64,000 nt of DNA from Inhella proteolytica (GTDB lineage Bacteria; Pseudomonadota; Gammaproteobacteria; Burkholderiales; Burkholderiaceae_C). The stretch covers positions 124,001-188,000 of the forward strand of contig NZ_JAEDAK010000007.1 in the NCBI RefSeq assembly GCF_016093275.1. The letters run 5' to 3'. The position numbers and the translations under genes are program-made. A model generated the notes under the pieces. That model did no database searches. It was not told where the DNA came from and worked only from the letters and a program-made list of their open reading frames with translations. Shown here piece after piece: positions 34,441-42,798 of this stretch (its first letter is position 1; each line of letters starts with the position of its first letter).

Positions 34441-35307
34441 TCAATGCGTGTGTGCGTGCCCGGCCTCGCGCCGCAGCACGCCGGGGCGGCGCAGCTCCAC
34501 ATGGCCGTAGTCCTTCAGGCTGCGCCAGCCACCGCCCCAGGTCAGGCCGACCGATTCGGCGGCTGCGCCGAGCATCTGGTAGCCCTGCATCGCGTAGGGC
34601 TCGCGCTCACTGATGACGATGCGGCCCTCGCGCAGGAAAGCCACGTCAGCGGCCAGGCCATGCTGGTGGTAGCTCTCGAAGGCGCCGGCCTGCGTGACCT
34701 GCGGCCCCAGGGCCTGCAGCGCGGCCTGGCGTTCGGGGCTGCGGTAGCCCTCGATCAGCACCGCCTCGTAGCCGTGGCGCTCCTTCAGGATCTGGAACAC
34801 CACCAGCAGACGCTGGCGGAACTCGGCGTCCAGCAGTGCCCACTCGCGGTTCGCGCTGCGCACCAGGGGGCGCGCCTGCTCCAGCTCGCGCTGCAGGAAG
34901 AGCTCGGGTGGCAGGGTCGGGGGGGGCACCAGCTGCTCGCCCATCAGCAGCGCGGCGATGCGCTCATCTCGCGGCCGCTCCAGGCGGTGGTCGTAGGTGT
35001 CGGCCGGCAGCCGCAGGCGCAGCAGCCCGAGGGCGGCGGGCACCAGCAGCAGCACCAGCAACGCCAGTCCGATCGGCCAGGCGTGGCGGCGCACGAAGCC
35101 CAGCCAGTGCACTCCCCGGGCGCCGGCTTTGTGGCTCAATGACTGAGCCACTTGGGCTTGGCGCCACTGCCAGCTGCGCAGACGCGAGTGCCCGCGCGCG
35201 AGCCCGCGCCACGTGGCCGCACGAGCGCCCGGCACGAGCAGCAGCAGGGCCAGCGCGCACGCGGCCAGCAGATACAAAAACAAGCCAACAATTACACCCA
35301 GAAGCAT
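34441..35307 (-). CDS. Membrane-anchored M15 (VanY-like) peptidoglycan peptidase, TagX-like
   Basis: A 288-residue protein with TM1 at about 1-28, a basic cytoplasmic loop, TM2 at about 75-97, and a periplasmic M15 metallopeptidase domain. Motifs: IEGYRSPERQAAL, the zinc ligands SYHQHGLAADVAF (His and Asp) and the final DYGHVE (His). The architecture matches TagX of Acinetobacter, an endopeptidase that opens the cell wall for T6SS assembly. Here it is the first gene of the islet, 12 bases before the PAAR gene. The TagX role is inferred from architecture and context. It ends in a His-rich tail (HAHTH). Confidence 0.83.
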   Translation of the reverse strand: MLLGVIVGLFLYLLAACALALLLLVPGARAATWRGLARGHSRLRSWQWRQAQVAQSLSHKAGARGVHWLGFVRRHAWPIGLALLVLLLVPAALGLLRLRLPADTYDHRLERPRDERIAALLMGEQLVPPPTLPPELFLQRELEQARPLVRSANREWALLDAEFRQRLLVVFQILKERHGYEAVLIEGYRSPERQAALQALGPQVTQAGAFESYHQHGLAADVAFLREGRIVISEREPYAMQGYQMLGAAAESVGLTWGGGWRSLKDYGHVELRRPGVLRREAGHAHTH

Positions 35308-35607
35308 GGGCAGAAACAGGTGAAAAACGGGCTGATGGTGGGCCGCTCGATGAGCGCTGAATGCGCTGCGTTTTCATAGGAGAAAACGCGGTTCTTCGAG
35401 CCCATTTCGGTGCTCAAAAACAAGCTGCGCGGCGATGCGATCAGTGTGCCGTCTCATGGCCTGCGCAGCACCCCTTGCCGAGGGGGGCAAAGCGGGCGTG
35501 AAACACGCGGCCAGGCCCTAGACTTTTTCACGTTCCTGCGCCCGCGCGCCGGGCCCGCCGGAACCCTTGGCGGGCCGGTGCTTGCCTGATCCGCACCTCA
35601 TCAAGCC
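35308..35607. other. Intergenic region between divergent T6SS islet and orphan gene
   Basis: Three hundred bases between divergent genes, so both promoters should lie here. Visible structures are a short stem CCCCT/AGGGG near 35470 and a perfect 8-base stem GGCCCGCC/GGCGGGCC (35552-35576) about 30 bases before the next ATG. TAGACT at 35519 is a possible -10 for the rightward gene, without a good -35. No open gene or repeat was recognised. Confidence 0.5.
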
Positions 35608-36387
35608 ATGCCAAGCAATGCATCCGTGTTCCCCAAGTCGAGCTCGCGCCCGAGTCTGCTGGCCCGTGCCGGGCAGGGGGCGGATCCTGCTGATGCGGAA
35701 CCCAGTGGCTTTGGCCTGAGCATCCTGAGCGCCGCGCGGGAGGACCAACGTCCGGAGACTGCCACGCGCGCTGGTCGGGCCGTTTTCCATGGGAGAAATC
35801 GGCGCGCCAACGGGCTCTGGTTGCTGGGCACCGGCCTCGTGGCCCTGGCCTTGATCGGCTTGTCGCAGTGGCGGCCGTCTGCGCCGTCCACGCCATCGGT
35901 TGCCCCGAATCCCAGCGTGTCAGCGTTGCCAGCGCCTGTGCCGGCGCGCACCGTTGTGGCTCAGTCGGTGAGTCAGTCCCAGCCGTCGGTGGCGCCACCG
36001 CCTGCGACGGCCAGCGCGGCGGTGGAGGTGGTGCCGGGCGAAGCGCTGCGCGCATTGCCCGTGGCTCGGCCGGCCGCGCCGGCCAAGCCGAGCAAGCCGG
36101 TGGCCAAGGATCCGGATGCCGAGTTGGTGGCGGCGGTCATGGCTCACAGCGACCTGGCGCGCCGCCCAGCCGCTCCCAAGCCCCTGAGCGATGTGCAGCG
36201 CTTCCAATTCGCCATGGAGCTACGGCGCTGCAAGGGTTTGCCGAACCAGACCACCCAGGACGCCTGCGTGGTGGCGGCCTGCGAGGCCAAGGCTTACTGG
36301 GGCCGTACGCGCAGCTGCCCTTTGCCGCCCGAACCCAGGCCGCAGCGCGCCGGTACGGGCGCGGCGGGTTCAGCGAACCAGGGTTGA
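35608..36387 (+). CDS. Single-TM protein of unknown function with Cys-containing C-terminus
   Basis: A 259-residue protein I do not recognise. A polar N-terminal cytoplasmic part (1-68) is followed by one membrane helix (NGLWLLGTGLVALALIGL, about 68-85), a Pro/Ala/Ser/Val-rich spacer (about 86-160) and a small folded C-terminal module with conserved-looking Cys: FAMELRRCKGLPNQTTQDACVVAACEAKAYW. The layout, a single helix with a Pro/Ala spacer, suggests a periplasmic module held away from the membrane. It stands alone, divergent from the T6SS islet and upstream of a MITE-like element. Codon use is like its neighbours, supporting a real gene. Confidence 0.6.
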   Translation: MPSNASVFPKSSSRPSLLARAGQGADPADAEPSGFGLSILSAAREDQRPETATRAGRAVFHGRNRRANGLWLLGTGLVALALIGLSQWRPSAPSTPSVAPNPSVSALPAPVPARTVVAQSVSQSQPSVAPPPATASAAVEVVPGEALRALPVARPAAPAKPSKPVAKDPDAELVAAVMAHSDLARRPAAPKPLSDVQRFQFAMELRRCKGLPNQTTQDACVVAACEAKAYWGRTRSCPLPPEPRPQRAGTGAAGSANQG

Positions 36388-36429
36388 GATTGCGGCGCCG
36401 CCCGAGGCCGGGCGTGCCGCCGCAGGGGT

Positions 36430-36783
36430 CTAGGGCCTGTTCACACTACGCGAAGCCACCGCGTTGCCATCCAGAAGAGGCGCCAACGAGGCGCGAAATG
36501 AAGCCGGGGTAGGCCTTGCAGGCCGCGCTGGGCCAGAGGCCCAGCTCTGTGTGAGGCAGTTCGGGCCCTCAGGGCCCAAACTGTCCACACACCGCCCCGG
36601 CGAGGCTTCGCAACGAAGTGGGCGCCTCTTTCTGGTGGCAACCCGAAGGGAATGATGCTGTCCGGCCGCCACGCGTCGTTGCAGCGCTCGCCCAGACGCG
36701 AGTCTGGGCGTCGCACTGCGCCTAGCCTGGCGGCCGGGCAGCCCCATTCGCGGGGCTGCCCGCGCAGTGTGAATAGGCCCTAG
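36430..36783. mobile_element. MITE-like element with 19-bp terminal repeats and CTAG duplication
   Basis: A 346-base non-coding unit (36434-36779) bounded by near-perfect terminal inverted repeats. The left end reads GGCCTGTTCACACTACGCG; the reverse complement of the right end reads GGCCTATTCACACTGCGCG (17 of 19 identical). CTAG flanks both ends (36430-36433 and 36780-36783), consistent with a 4-base target duplication. Inside are further inverted repeats, including AGAGGCGCC/GGCGCCTCT, CCCAGAC/GTCTGGG and GGGCAGCCCC/GGGGCTGCCC. No transposase is encoded; it could be moved in trans by an IS5-like enzyme. The right CTAG contains the TAG stop codon of the PP2C gene. Confidence 0.72.
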
Positions 36784-37565
36784 CTGGACGCCTCGATCTT
36801 CACGATCGCGATCGACAGGTTGTCGCCACTGCCTTGCGCGCGCTGGCGGGCCTTGTTGATCAGCAACTCGGCTGCTTCCCGCGGCGGCAGGCTGTGCATC
36901 ACCGTGCCGAGCTCGCGGTTGTTGAAGTAGTGCCAGAGGCCGTCGCTGCAGCACATCAGCACGTCGCCGGCCTGCAGGTCGTGGATGGCGCTCTCGACCG
37001 GTTCCGGATCCTGCACCGTGCCGAGGCAGGCAGTGAGCAGATTGGACTGCGGGTGGCTGGCAGCGTCGGCCTCGGTCAGCGTGCCCTCATTGATGAGCTT
37101 CTGCACATAGGACTGGTCGAGCGTGCGGCGCATCAGCGTGGGGCCACGGAAGTGATAGATGCGCGAGTCGCCGGTGTGCAGCCAGAAGCACTGCTTGTCG
37201 GGTGTGACCATGAAGGCCGCCAGCGTGCTGTGCGGCTCTTCCTCGGCGGACAGCGCCGTCAGTTTGATCATCAGGTGCGCTTCCGAGCACAGCTGGCGCA
37301 GCAGCTCGGCCGGGTCTTCATCGCCGGGCGAATGACGCTCGAACAACTGCTGGGCGGTGAGCAACACCTGGTCAGCGGCCTTGCGGCCACCACTCTTGCC
37401 CCCCATGCCATCGGCCACGACGCCGAGCACGCAGCCCGGCACGCGCGGGTGCACGAGCACGGCCACCTGGTCTTGCTGGTAGAGGCGATCGCCCCGGTGC
37501 AGGCCGGTGGCTGCTACCAGACGGTGGCTGGGCTTGGGTGGCTTCGCGGCGCGTTGAATTGCCAT
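36780..37565 (-). CDS. PP2C-family Ser/Thr protein phosphatase
   Basis: A 261-residue cytoplasmic metal-dependent phosphatase (PPM/Stp1 type). The metal-binding and catalytic motifs are intact: RLYQQDQVAV, VVADGMGGKSGG, LHTGDSRIYHF, MCCSDGLWHYF and GSGDNLSIAIV. No membrane segment. It lies 85 bases downstream of bamD on the same strand and may share its transcript. Its stop codon TAG is formed by the CTAG at the junction with the MITE-like element, so the native C-terminus may have been set or preserved by that insertion. Partner kinase not visible here. Confidence 0.92.
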   Translation of the reverse strand: MAIQRAAKPPKPSHRLVAATGLHRGDRLYQQDQVAVLVHPRVPGCVLGVVADGMGGKSGGRKAADQVLLTAQQLFERHSPGDEDPAELLRQLCSEAHLMIKLTALSAEEEPHSTLAAFMVTPDKQCFWLHTGDSRIYHFRGPTLMRRTLDQSYVQKLINEGTLTEADAASHPQSNLLTACLGTVQDPEPVESAIHDLQAGDVLMCCSDGLWHYFNNRELGTVMHSLPPREAAELLINKARQRAQGSGDNLSIAIVKIEASS

Positions 37566-37650
37566 GCCGCGATCCTAGAGGCCTTCGGGGGCGATCTGGC
37601 GTCTGGGCATGGATACGCGGGGCAGGGGTTTCAGGGGTGGCGCGCGGCGC

Positions 37651-38442
37651 TCACCAGAGACGCCACCAGGGCTTGTCCTGGCGGCCGCCATCGGCCAGGT
37701 ACTTGCTCTGCGGGAAGTTCTTGCGCAGCACCCGCAGGGCGTCGTCGCGCAGTTGAGGCAACTGCAGGCGGTCGTAGCTCTGCGCCTGGATGGACAAGGC
37801 CTCTTCGACGGCCGGGGCGTATTGGTACTCTGTCACCGCCGTCTGGGCACGGCTGGCCGCGGCCACATAGGCGCCGCGCACGAAATAGTAGCGCGCCACA
37901 TGCACTTCGTGCTGGGCCAGGGTGTTGGTGATGAAGTCGATGCGGGTGCGCGCGTCGGCCGCGTAGCGCGAGCTGGGGTACTTCTCGATCAGCTCGCGAA
38001 AGCTCTGCAGCGCGTCGCGTGAAGCCTGTTGGTCGCGCTCGGAGACGTCCTGGTTGGCAAGGCGCCCGAACAGGCCGAGATCCTCGTTGAAGTTGACCAG
38101 GCCCTTGAGGTAGAGCGCGTAATCGGCGCCAGCCGAGGAGGGGTGCAACTTCAGGAAGCGATCCAGCGTGGCCAGGGCCTGGGCCTTTTCGCCACTGCGA
38201 TGCTGCGCCCAGGCCATTTCGAGCATGGCCTGCTGCGCCATCAGCGTGCCGGCGGCTCGCCCCTCAATGCGCTCAAGCAGCTTGATGGCACGCTCGTAGG
38301 CGCCTGTCGAAAGCTCGTCCTTGGCCTCTGCATACAATTTGTCCAGACTGGCCTGCGAGTTCGGATCGTCCTTCGGGGTGTTGCTGCAGGCAGCCAGCAC
38401 AGCCAGCGCAAGCAGGCTGCCGATGCGACCGATGTGGTGCAT
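37651..38442 (-). CDS. bamD: BamD outer-membrane assembly lipoprotein
   Basis: A 263-residue lipoprotein of the BAM complex, which inserts beta-barrel proteins into the outer membrane. The signal peptide ends in lipobox LAACSN; five TPR-like helical pairs follow (for example YERAIKLLERIEG and ALATLDRFLKLHPSS), the usual BamD fold. ATG 38442 is chosen because it places the lipobox about 20 residues in; the frame is open to 38535, but that extension has no signal peptide logic. Divergent from rluD, the standard arrangement in proteobacteria; their promoters share the gap 38443-38591. Confidence 0.93.
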   Translation of the reverse strand: MHHIGRIGSLLALAVLAACSNTPKDDPNSQASLDKLYAEAKDELSTGAYERAIKLLERIEGRAAGTLMAQQAMLEMAWAQHRSGEKAQALATLDRFLKLHPSSAGADYALYLKGLVNFNEDLGLFGRLANQDVSERDQQASRDALQSFRELIEKYPSSRYAADARTRIDFITNTLAQHEVHVARYYFVRGAYVAAASRAQTAVTEYQYAPAVEEALSIQAQSYDRLQLPQLRDDALRVLRKNFPQSKYLADGGRQDKPWWRLW

Positions 38443-38591
38443 CCAGGGGCCTTGCGGGCCATGAACAGGCGCTTCGACGGCGCGCGATGCGCGGCGCTGC
38501 AGGGCAGCGCGAGAACTCGAGACGGGCATTGACAAGCCGACGATTCGGCCACTGAGAGAGGGGTGCGGGAATTATAGGAAGCGCAGAAGCC

Positions 38592-39566
38592 TTGCCTGGA
38601 GACGAGGACGAGCTTGAAGAAGCCGCACCCGAAGCGGTCCAGGATTGGAGCGGCGAGATCCTGCCGCAGTGGGCGGGCTGGCGCTTGGATCGGGCCCTGG
38701 TGGCGCTGTATCCGGGCTATTCGCGCTCGCACCTGCAGAGCCTGGTGGAAGAAGGGCGTGTCGGGCTGGACGGCGCCCCTTGCCCGCAGGCGGCGCGCAA
38801 GCTGCGCCTGGGCCAGCGCCTGCAAGTGCAGTGGCGTGCGCCACAACACGAGGTGCCGTTCGCGCCCGAAGCGCTGCCCATCGACATCCTGTTCGAGGAC
38901 GCCCATCTGCTGATCTTGAACAAGCCGGCGGGCTGGGTGGTGCATCCGGCGGCCGGCAATTGGAGCGGCACGCTGCTGAACGCTCTGCTCGCCCACCATG
39001 AGGCGGCTCGCCTGCTGCCGCGGGCTGGCATCGTGCACCGGCTCGACAAGGACACCTCCGGCTTGATGGTGGTGGCCAAGAGCGTGGCCACCTACCACGC
39101 GCTGGTGGCCCAGCTGGCTGCGCGCGAGGTGGGGCGCGAGTACATGGCGCTGTGCCATGGTCGCGTTGAGCAAGCCTTCAGCGTGGACGCCCCGATCGGC
39201 CGCGACCCGCGCAGCCGGGTGCGCATGGCCGTGGTGTCGGACGGCAAGCCGGCGCGCACGGATTTCACGCCCTTGGCGGTTGGCGCGGCCTCCAGCTTGC
39301 TGCACTGCCGGCTGCACAGCGGGCGCACGCACCAGATCCGGGTGCATGCGGCGTCGCGGGGGTTGCCCCTGGTGGGTGATGCCCTTTATGGCGGGCGGGA
39401 GCTGGCGGGCATGCAGCGCCAGGCGCTGCACGCGGCCCGTCTGCGCCTGCAGCATCCCGTGCGCGGTGTTGCGTTGAGTTGGTCGGTGGCGCCGCCGGCG
39501 GACTTTCTGGCCGCTGCGAGCGCGCTGGTGGGGTGGTCTGGCGGCGGGTTGTCGGAGGGCCTTTAG
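38592..39566 (+). CDS. rluD: RluD, 23S rRNA pseudouridine synthase
   Basis: A 324-residue enzyme that makes pseudouridines in helix 69 of 23S rRNA (1911/1915/1917 in E. coli). An S4 RNA-binding domain (YSRSHLQSLVEEGRV, about 42-57) precedes the catalytic domain with GIVHRLDKDTSGLMVVAK, where the Asp of RLD is the nucleophile, and LHSGRTHQIRVHAA. No ATG is available between the upstream in-frame stop (38553) and the S4 domain, so TTG at 38592 is the best start, with AGGAA about 13 bases before it. The usual neighbour pgeF is absent; scpB comes next after 178 bases. Confidence 0.92.
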   Translation: MPGDEDELEEAAPEAVQDWSGEILPQWAGWRLDRALVALYPGYSRSHLQSLVEEGRVGLDGAPCPQAARKLRLGQRLQVQWRAPQHEVPFAPEALPIDILFEDAHLLILNKPAGWVVHPAAGNWSGTLLNALLAHHEAARLLPRAGIVHRLDKDTSGLMVVAKSVATYHALVAQLAAREVGREYMALCHGRVEQAFSVDAPIGRDPRSRVRMAVVSDGKPARTDFTPLAVGAASSLLHCRLHSGRTHQIRVHAASRGLPLVGDALYGGRELAGMQRQALHAARLRLQHPVRGVALSWSVAPPADFLAAASALVGWSGGGLSEGL

Positions 39567-39744
39567 AATCAGCGCAATACCTGCGCGGCGTGGATCGCGC
39601 AGGCCGCGGGGCCAGGCGCCCTGCCGGAGGCGCCGCGGCAGATCGGCGGCGCTCCAGATCGGATGCCAGCGGCGTCCAGCGCGGGAAGCCAAGCTTCCCA
39701 TGTGTAAGCAGGGCACCGAGGGTGCCAGCCTGAACCAGAGGTCC

Positions 39745-40494
39745 ATGGAGATTCAAGCAGCGGAGGCGAAGTCCATCCTGGAAGCGGCGTTGCTGTGCGC
39801 GCTGCAGCCCATGCCTTTGAAGGACATGCAGGTCCTGCTGGGTGACGGGGTGGATGCCGATGCCGTGCGGGCCCTGCTGGTCGAGCTGCAGGGAGATTGG
39901 TCCCATCGCGGGCTGGAATTGGTGCAGCTGGCGGGTGGCTGGCGCTTTCAGACGCGGCTGCAGCTGCGTTCTCACCTGGAGCGACTGCACCCCGAGAAGC
40001 CGCAGCGCTACTCGCGTGCCGCGATGGAAACTCTGGCGGTGATTGCCTACCGCCAGCCGGTCACGCGCGGCGACATCGAGGACATCCGCGGGGTGGTGGT
40101 GAGCTCGCAGATCGTGCGCCAGCTGGAAGAGCGTGGCTGGATCGAGAGCATCGGCCACCGTGAGGCGCCGGGGCGGCCCGCCCTCTATGCCACCACGCGG
40201 CAGTTTCTTGAGGACCTCGGCTTGCGGTCCCTTTCGGACTTGCCGACGCTGGACGCCATGCTGGCCACCGGCCTGACGCCGGAACAGGCCAGCCTGCTGC
40301 CCGAGACCGAAGCGGCCGGTACGCCGGCCGATGAGATGAGCCCGCAGGCTGAAGCTGCGGACGAGATGGGCGAAGGCCCGAACCCGGCGACGGATGCTTC
40401 AGCGAACGTTGCCGCCCCAGTGCCTGAAGCCCCGGCTGCGGCCGAGTCCCCCGAATGGCTTCCCCAAGAAGACCCCGAAGCGAGCGCACCATGA
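39745..40494 (+). CDS. scpB: ScpB, condensin-associated chromosome segregation protein
   Basis: A 249-residue subunit of the SMC-ScpAB condensin. Two winged-helix domains are seen: [20 protein letters not shown] at the start and [20 protein letters not shown] in the second, followed by [20 protein letters not shown]. An acidic Ala/Pro/Glu tail (about 190-249) follows. ATG 39745 with a nearby AGAGG is preferred over an upstream TTG-type extension. The stop overlaps the rluB start (ATGA), so the pair is coupled. scpA is not adjacent upstream. Confidence 0.92.
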   Translation: MEIQAAEAKSILEAALLCALQPMPLKDMQVLLGDGVDADAVRALLVELQGDWSHRGLELVQLAGGWRFQTRLQLRSHLERLHPEKPQRYSRAAMETLAVIAYRQPVTRGDIEDIRGVVVSSQIVRQLEERGWIESIGHREAPGRPALYATTRQFLEDLGLRSLSDLPTLDAMLATGLTPEQASLLPETEAAGTPADEMSPQAEAADEMGEGPNPATDASANVAAPVPEAPAAAESPEWLPQEDPEASAP

Positions 40495-42260
40495 GCGACG
40501 AGCAAAACCCAGTCCCGAACCCTGACGTGGCCGCCGAGGCGCCGGCCAAGCCGGCCCGCAAGCGCACTCCGCGGGCCAAGCCGGCCGCAACCGAAGTGGC
40601 CGCGGCACCCGAGCTGACGGCCGAGGCGGCCACCGAGGCCTCCGCAGAGGAGGCCGTGCCCAAGGCCCGTGCCCCGCGTCGCCGCAAGCCGGCGGTGGCG
40701 GCCGAAGCGGCCCCTGCGCTGGAGACGGGCGAAGCCCAGGCGCAGCCAACGCCAGCGGCCGAGCTTGCCGCGGAGCCGGCACCGGAGGCCGCTGCGGCGG
40801 CGCAGACCCGGGAAGCCAGTGAGCCCCGCGAAGCTCGTGGCCCACGTGAGGCTCGTGGTCCGCGTGAAGCCCGCGGGCCGCGCGAAGCGCGCGAGCCCCG
40901 TGAGGATCGTGAGCCTCGCGAAGCCCGTGACGAACCGTCCGCGCCCAGCCTGGTGCTGCAGGACGAGCAGGTCGAGGCCGCGCTGTCCGAGCGCCTGAAT
41001 GCCCTGCTGGCCGAAGGCGACGCTGCACCCGAGCCGGATGCTGCCGAACTGGCGCCCGCCGAAGCGGAAAAGCGTGTGCTCGCCGCGGAGGCCGATGCAC
41101 CCAAGCTGCAAAAGGTGCTGGCGCAGTCCGGCGTCGGCTCGCGGCGCGACATCGAGGCCTGGATTGCCGAGGGCAAGATCGAGGTCAATGGCGAGCCGGC
41201 CCATATCGGCCAGCGCATCTCCTGGGGCGACCGGGTGAGCGTCAACGGCAAGCCGGTCAGGATCCGCATCCAGCCGCCGCTGCCGCGGGTGCTGGCCTAT
41301 CACAAGCCGGTGGGCGAGATCGTCACCTTCAATGACCCCGAGGGCCGCCCCACGGTGTTCCGCTCCCTGCCCAAGCTGCAGATGGGCAAGTGGCTGTCGG
41401 TCGGCCGCCTGGACATCAACACCGAAGGCCTGCTGCTGTTCACCAACTCCGGCGACCTGGCCAACCAGCTGATGCATCCGCGCTTCGGTGTGGAGCGCGA
41501 ATACGCGGTGCGTGTGCTTGGCCAGCTCGACGACGAGGCCAAGGCGCAGCTGCTGGAGGGGGTCGAGGTCGACGGGCAGACGGCCGCCTTCAAGAGCATC
41601 GAAAGTGCGGGCGGCGAGGGCGCCAACCGCTGGTACCGCGTCGTCATCACCGAAGGGCGCAACCGCGAGGTGCGCAAGCTGTTCGACGCTGTGGGTCTGA
41701 CGGTCAGCCGCCTGATTCGCGTGCGCTACGGCAGTGTGGTGCTGCCCCTGGGGCTGAAGCGTGGCGTCTGGGTGGAGCTGAACGGCTTCGACGTCAAGTC
41801 CATTCGCCGGCTGGCCCAGCCCGGTGGCGGCGAGGAGCGCCGCCCTGACGGCGGCCGCGGCGGTCCGCGGGCTGACAAGGGCAAGGGTCCGCGCGAGAAC
41901 CCTCGTGGCGAGCGCCCGCCGCGTGCCGAGGCTCCCTTTGCCGAGCGTCCGCCGCGCGCCGAGCCGCGCCAACGTGCCGAGGACGACGACGACTACATGC
42001 CGCGCGACATCAACCCCTTGGAGCAAACCTTCGACCGCCGCTTCGCCAAGAGCAAGCGCGGCTTCCCGCAGGGGTTTGGCCATGGTGGCAGCGCGCCCGA
42101 TCACGGCCAGGCCCCGCGCGGCCGCGGGCCGGGTGGTGAGCCCGACCCGATGCGCACTTCGGTCGGCTACATCGGTGCCGACAGCTTCCATCGTCGCAGT
42201 GGCGGCGGTGGCGGTGGGGGTGGCAAGGGCGGTGGCGGCGGTGGTAAGCGCCGTCGCTGA
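40491..42260 (+). CDS. rluB: RluB-type 23S rRNA pseudouridine synthase with long disordered ends
   Basis: A 589-residue protein of the RsuA/RluB family (E. coli RluB modifies U2605 of 23S rRNA). The folded core is ordinary: S4 domain at about 202-245 ([20 protein letters not shown]) and catalytic domain with [18 protein letters not shown] (nucleophile Asp), then [20 protein letters not shown]. Around it are a 200-residue Ala/Glu/Pro/Arg N-terminal extension that includes six PREARG-type repeats, and a 140-residue Arg/Gly/Pro tail ending in Gly-rich runs and KRRR. Such tails probably bind RNA and are known in Burkholderiales homologues. Coupled to scpB by a 4-base overlap. Confidence 0.92.
   Translation: MSDEQNPVPNPDVAAEAPAKPARKRTPRAKPAATEVAAAPELTAEAATEASAEEAVPKARAPRRRKPAVAAEAAPALETGEAQAQPTPAAELAAEPAPEAAAAAQTREASEPREARGPREARGPREARGPREAREPREDREPREARDEPSAPSLVLQDEQVEAALSERLNALLAEGDAAPEPDAAELAPAEAEKRVLAAEADAPKLQKVLAQSGVGSRRDIEAWIAEGKIEVNGEPAHIGQRISWGDRVSVNGKPVRIRIQPPLPRVLAYHKPVGEIVTFNDPEGRPTVFRSLPKLQMGKWLSVGRLDINTEGLLLFTNSGDLANQLMHPRFGVEREYAVRVLGQLDDEAKAQLLEGVEVDGQTAAFKSIESAGGEGANRWYRVVITEGRNREVRKLFDAVGLTVSRLIRVRYGSVVLPLGLKRGVWVELNGFDVKSIRRLAQPGGGEERRPDGGRGGPRADKGKGPRENPRGERPPRAEAPFAERPPRAEPRQRAEDDDDYMPRDINPLEQTFDRRFAKSKRGFPQGFGHGGSAPDHGQAPRGRGPGGEPDPMRTSVGYIGADSFHRRSGGGGGGGGKGGGGGGKRRR
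40824..40931 (+). repeat. 18-bp tandem repeat encoding PREARG units in RluB
   Basis: Six in-frame units encode PREARG (x3), [12 protein letters not shown] and PREARD. They are imperfect at DNA level. The region forms a charged, disordered arm before the S4 domain. Confidence 0.85.
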
Positions 42261-42327
42261 GTGAAGGCTTCCGTTCGACCTGCTCGCGCGCCGCGCCGGC
42301 AGGTGACGGAGGCCATGGCCCTGCACC

Positions 42328-42333
42328 TACAAT
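42328..42333 (+). promoter_or_regulatory. ndk: Possible -10 element for ndk
   Basis: TACAAT lies 40 bases before the ndk start. Only a poor -35 (GTGACG, about 19 bases upstream) is present, so this is a weak candidate for the promoter of the ndk-rlmN-pilW-rodZ run. Confidence 0.35.
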
Positions 42334-42372
42334 CGCGGGCTTTGCCGAATTGCCAGTAAAAGGAGAAACCCC

Positions 42373-42798
42373 ATGGCCATCGAACGTACCCTGTCCATCA
42401 TCAAGCCCGACGCCGTTGCCAAGAACGTCATCGGTCAAATCCTGGCCCGCTTTGAAGGCGCCGGCCTGAAGATCGTTGCCGCCAAGATGGTGCACCTGTC
42501 GCGCGCCGAGGCCGAGGCCTTCTACGCCGTGCACAAGGCGCGCCCCTTCTTCAACGATCTGGTGAACTTCATGATCTCCGGCCCGGTGATGATCCAGGTG
42601 CTGGAAGGTGAAGGCGCGATCCTGAAGAACCGTGACCTGATGGGCGCCACCGACCCGAAGAAGGCCGAGAAGGGCACCATCCGCGCCGACTTCGCCGACA
42701 GCATCGACGCCAATGCCGTGCATGGCTCCGACGCCGCCGAAACCGCTGCCGTGGAAGTGGGCTTCTTCTTCCCGGGCATGAACGTCTACAACCGCTGA
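42373..42798 (+). CDS. ndk: Nucleoside diphosphate kinase
   Basis: A 141-residue enzyme that moves the terminal phosphate of ATP to other nucleoside diphosphates through a phospho-His. Signature [12 protein letters not shown] contains the catalytic His (near 117); the N-terminus [20 protein letters not shown] is the standard Ndk start. Length is typical. A strong AAGGAG ribosome site precedes the ATG. First gene of a long housekeeping run; rlmN starts within its stop codon (TGATG). Confidence 0.97.
   Translation: MAIERTLSIIKPDAVAKNVIGQILARFEGAGLKIVAAKMVHLSRAEAEAFYAVHKARPFFNDLVNFMISGPVMIQVLEGEGAILKNRDLMGATDPKKAEKGTIRADFADSIDANAVHGSDAAETAAVEVGFFFPGMNVYNR

Noticed and set aside
39700-39744. Upstream extension of ScpB
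   Set aside because: The added 15 residues are not part of the ScpB fold, and ATG 39745 has a better ribosome site.
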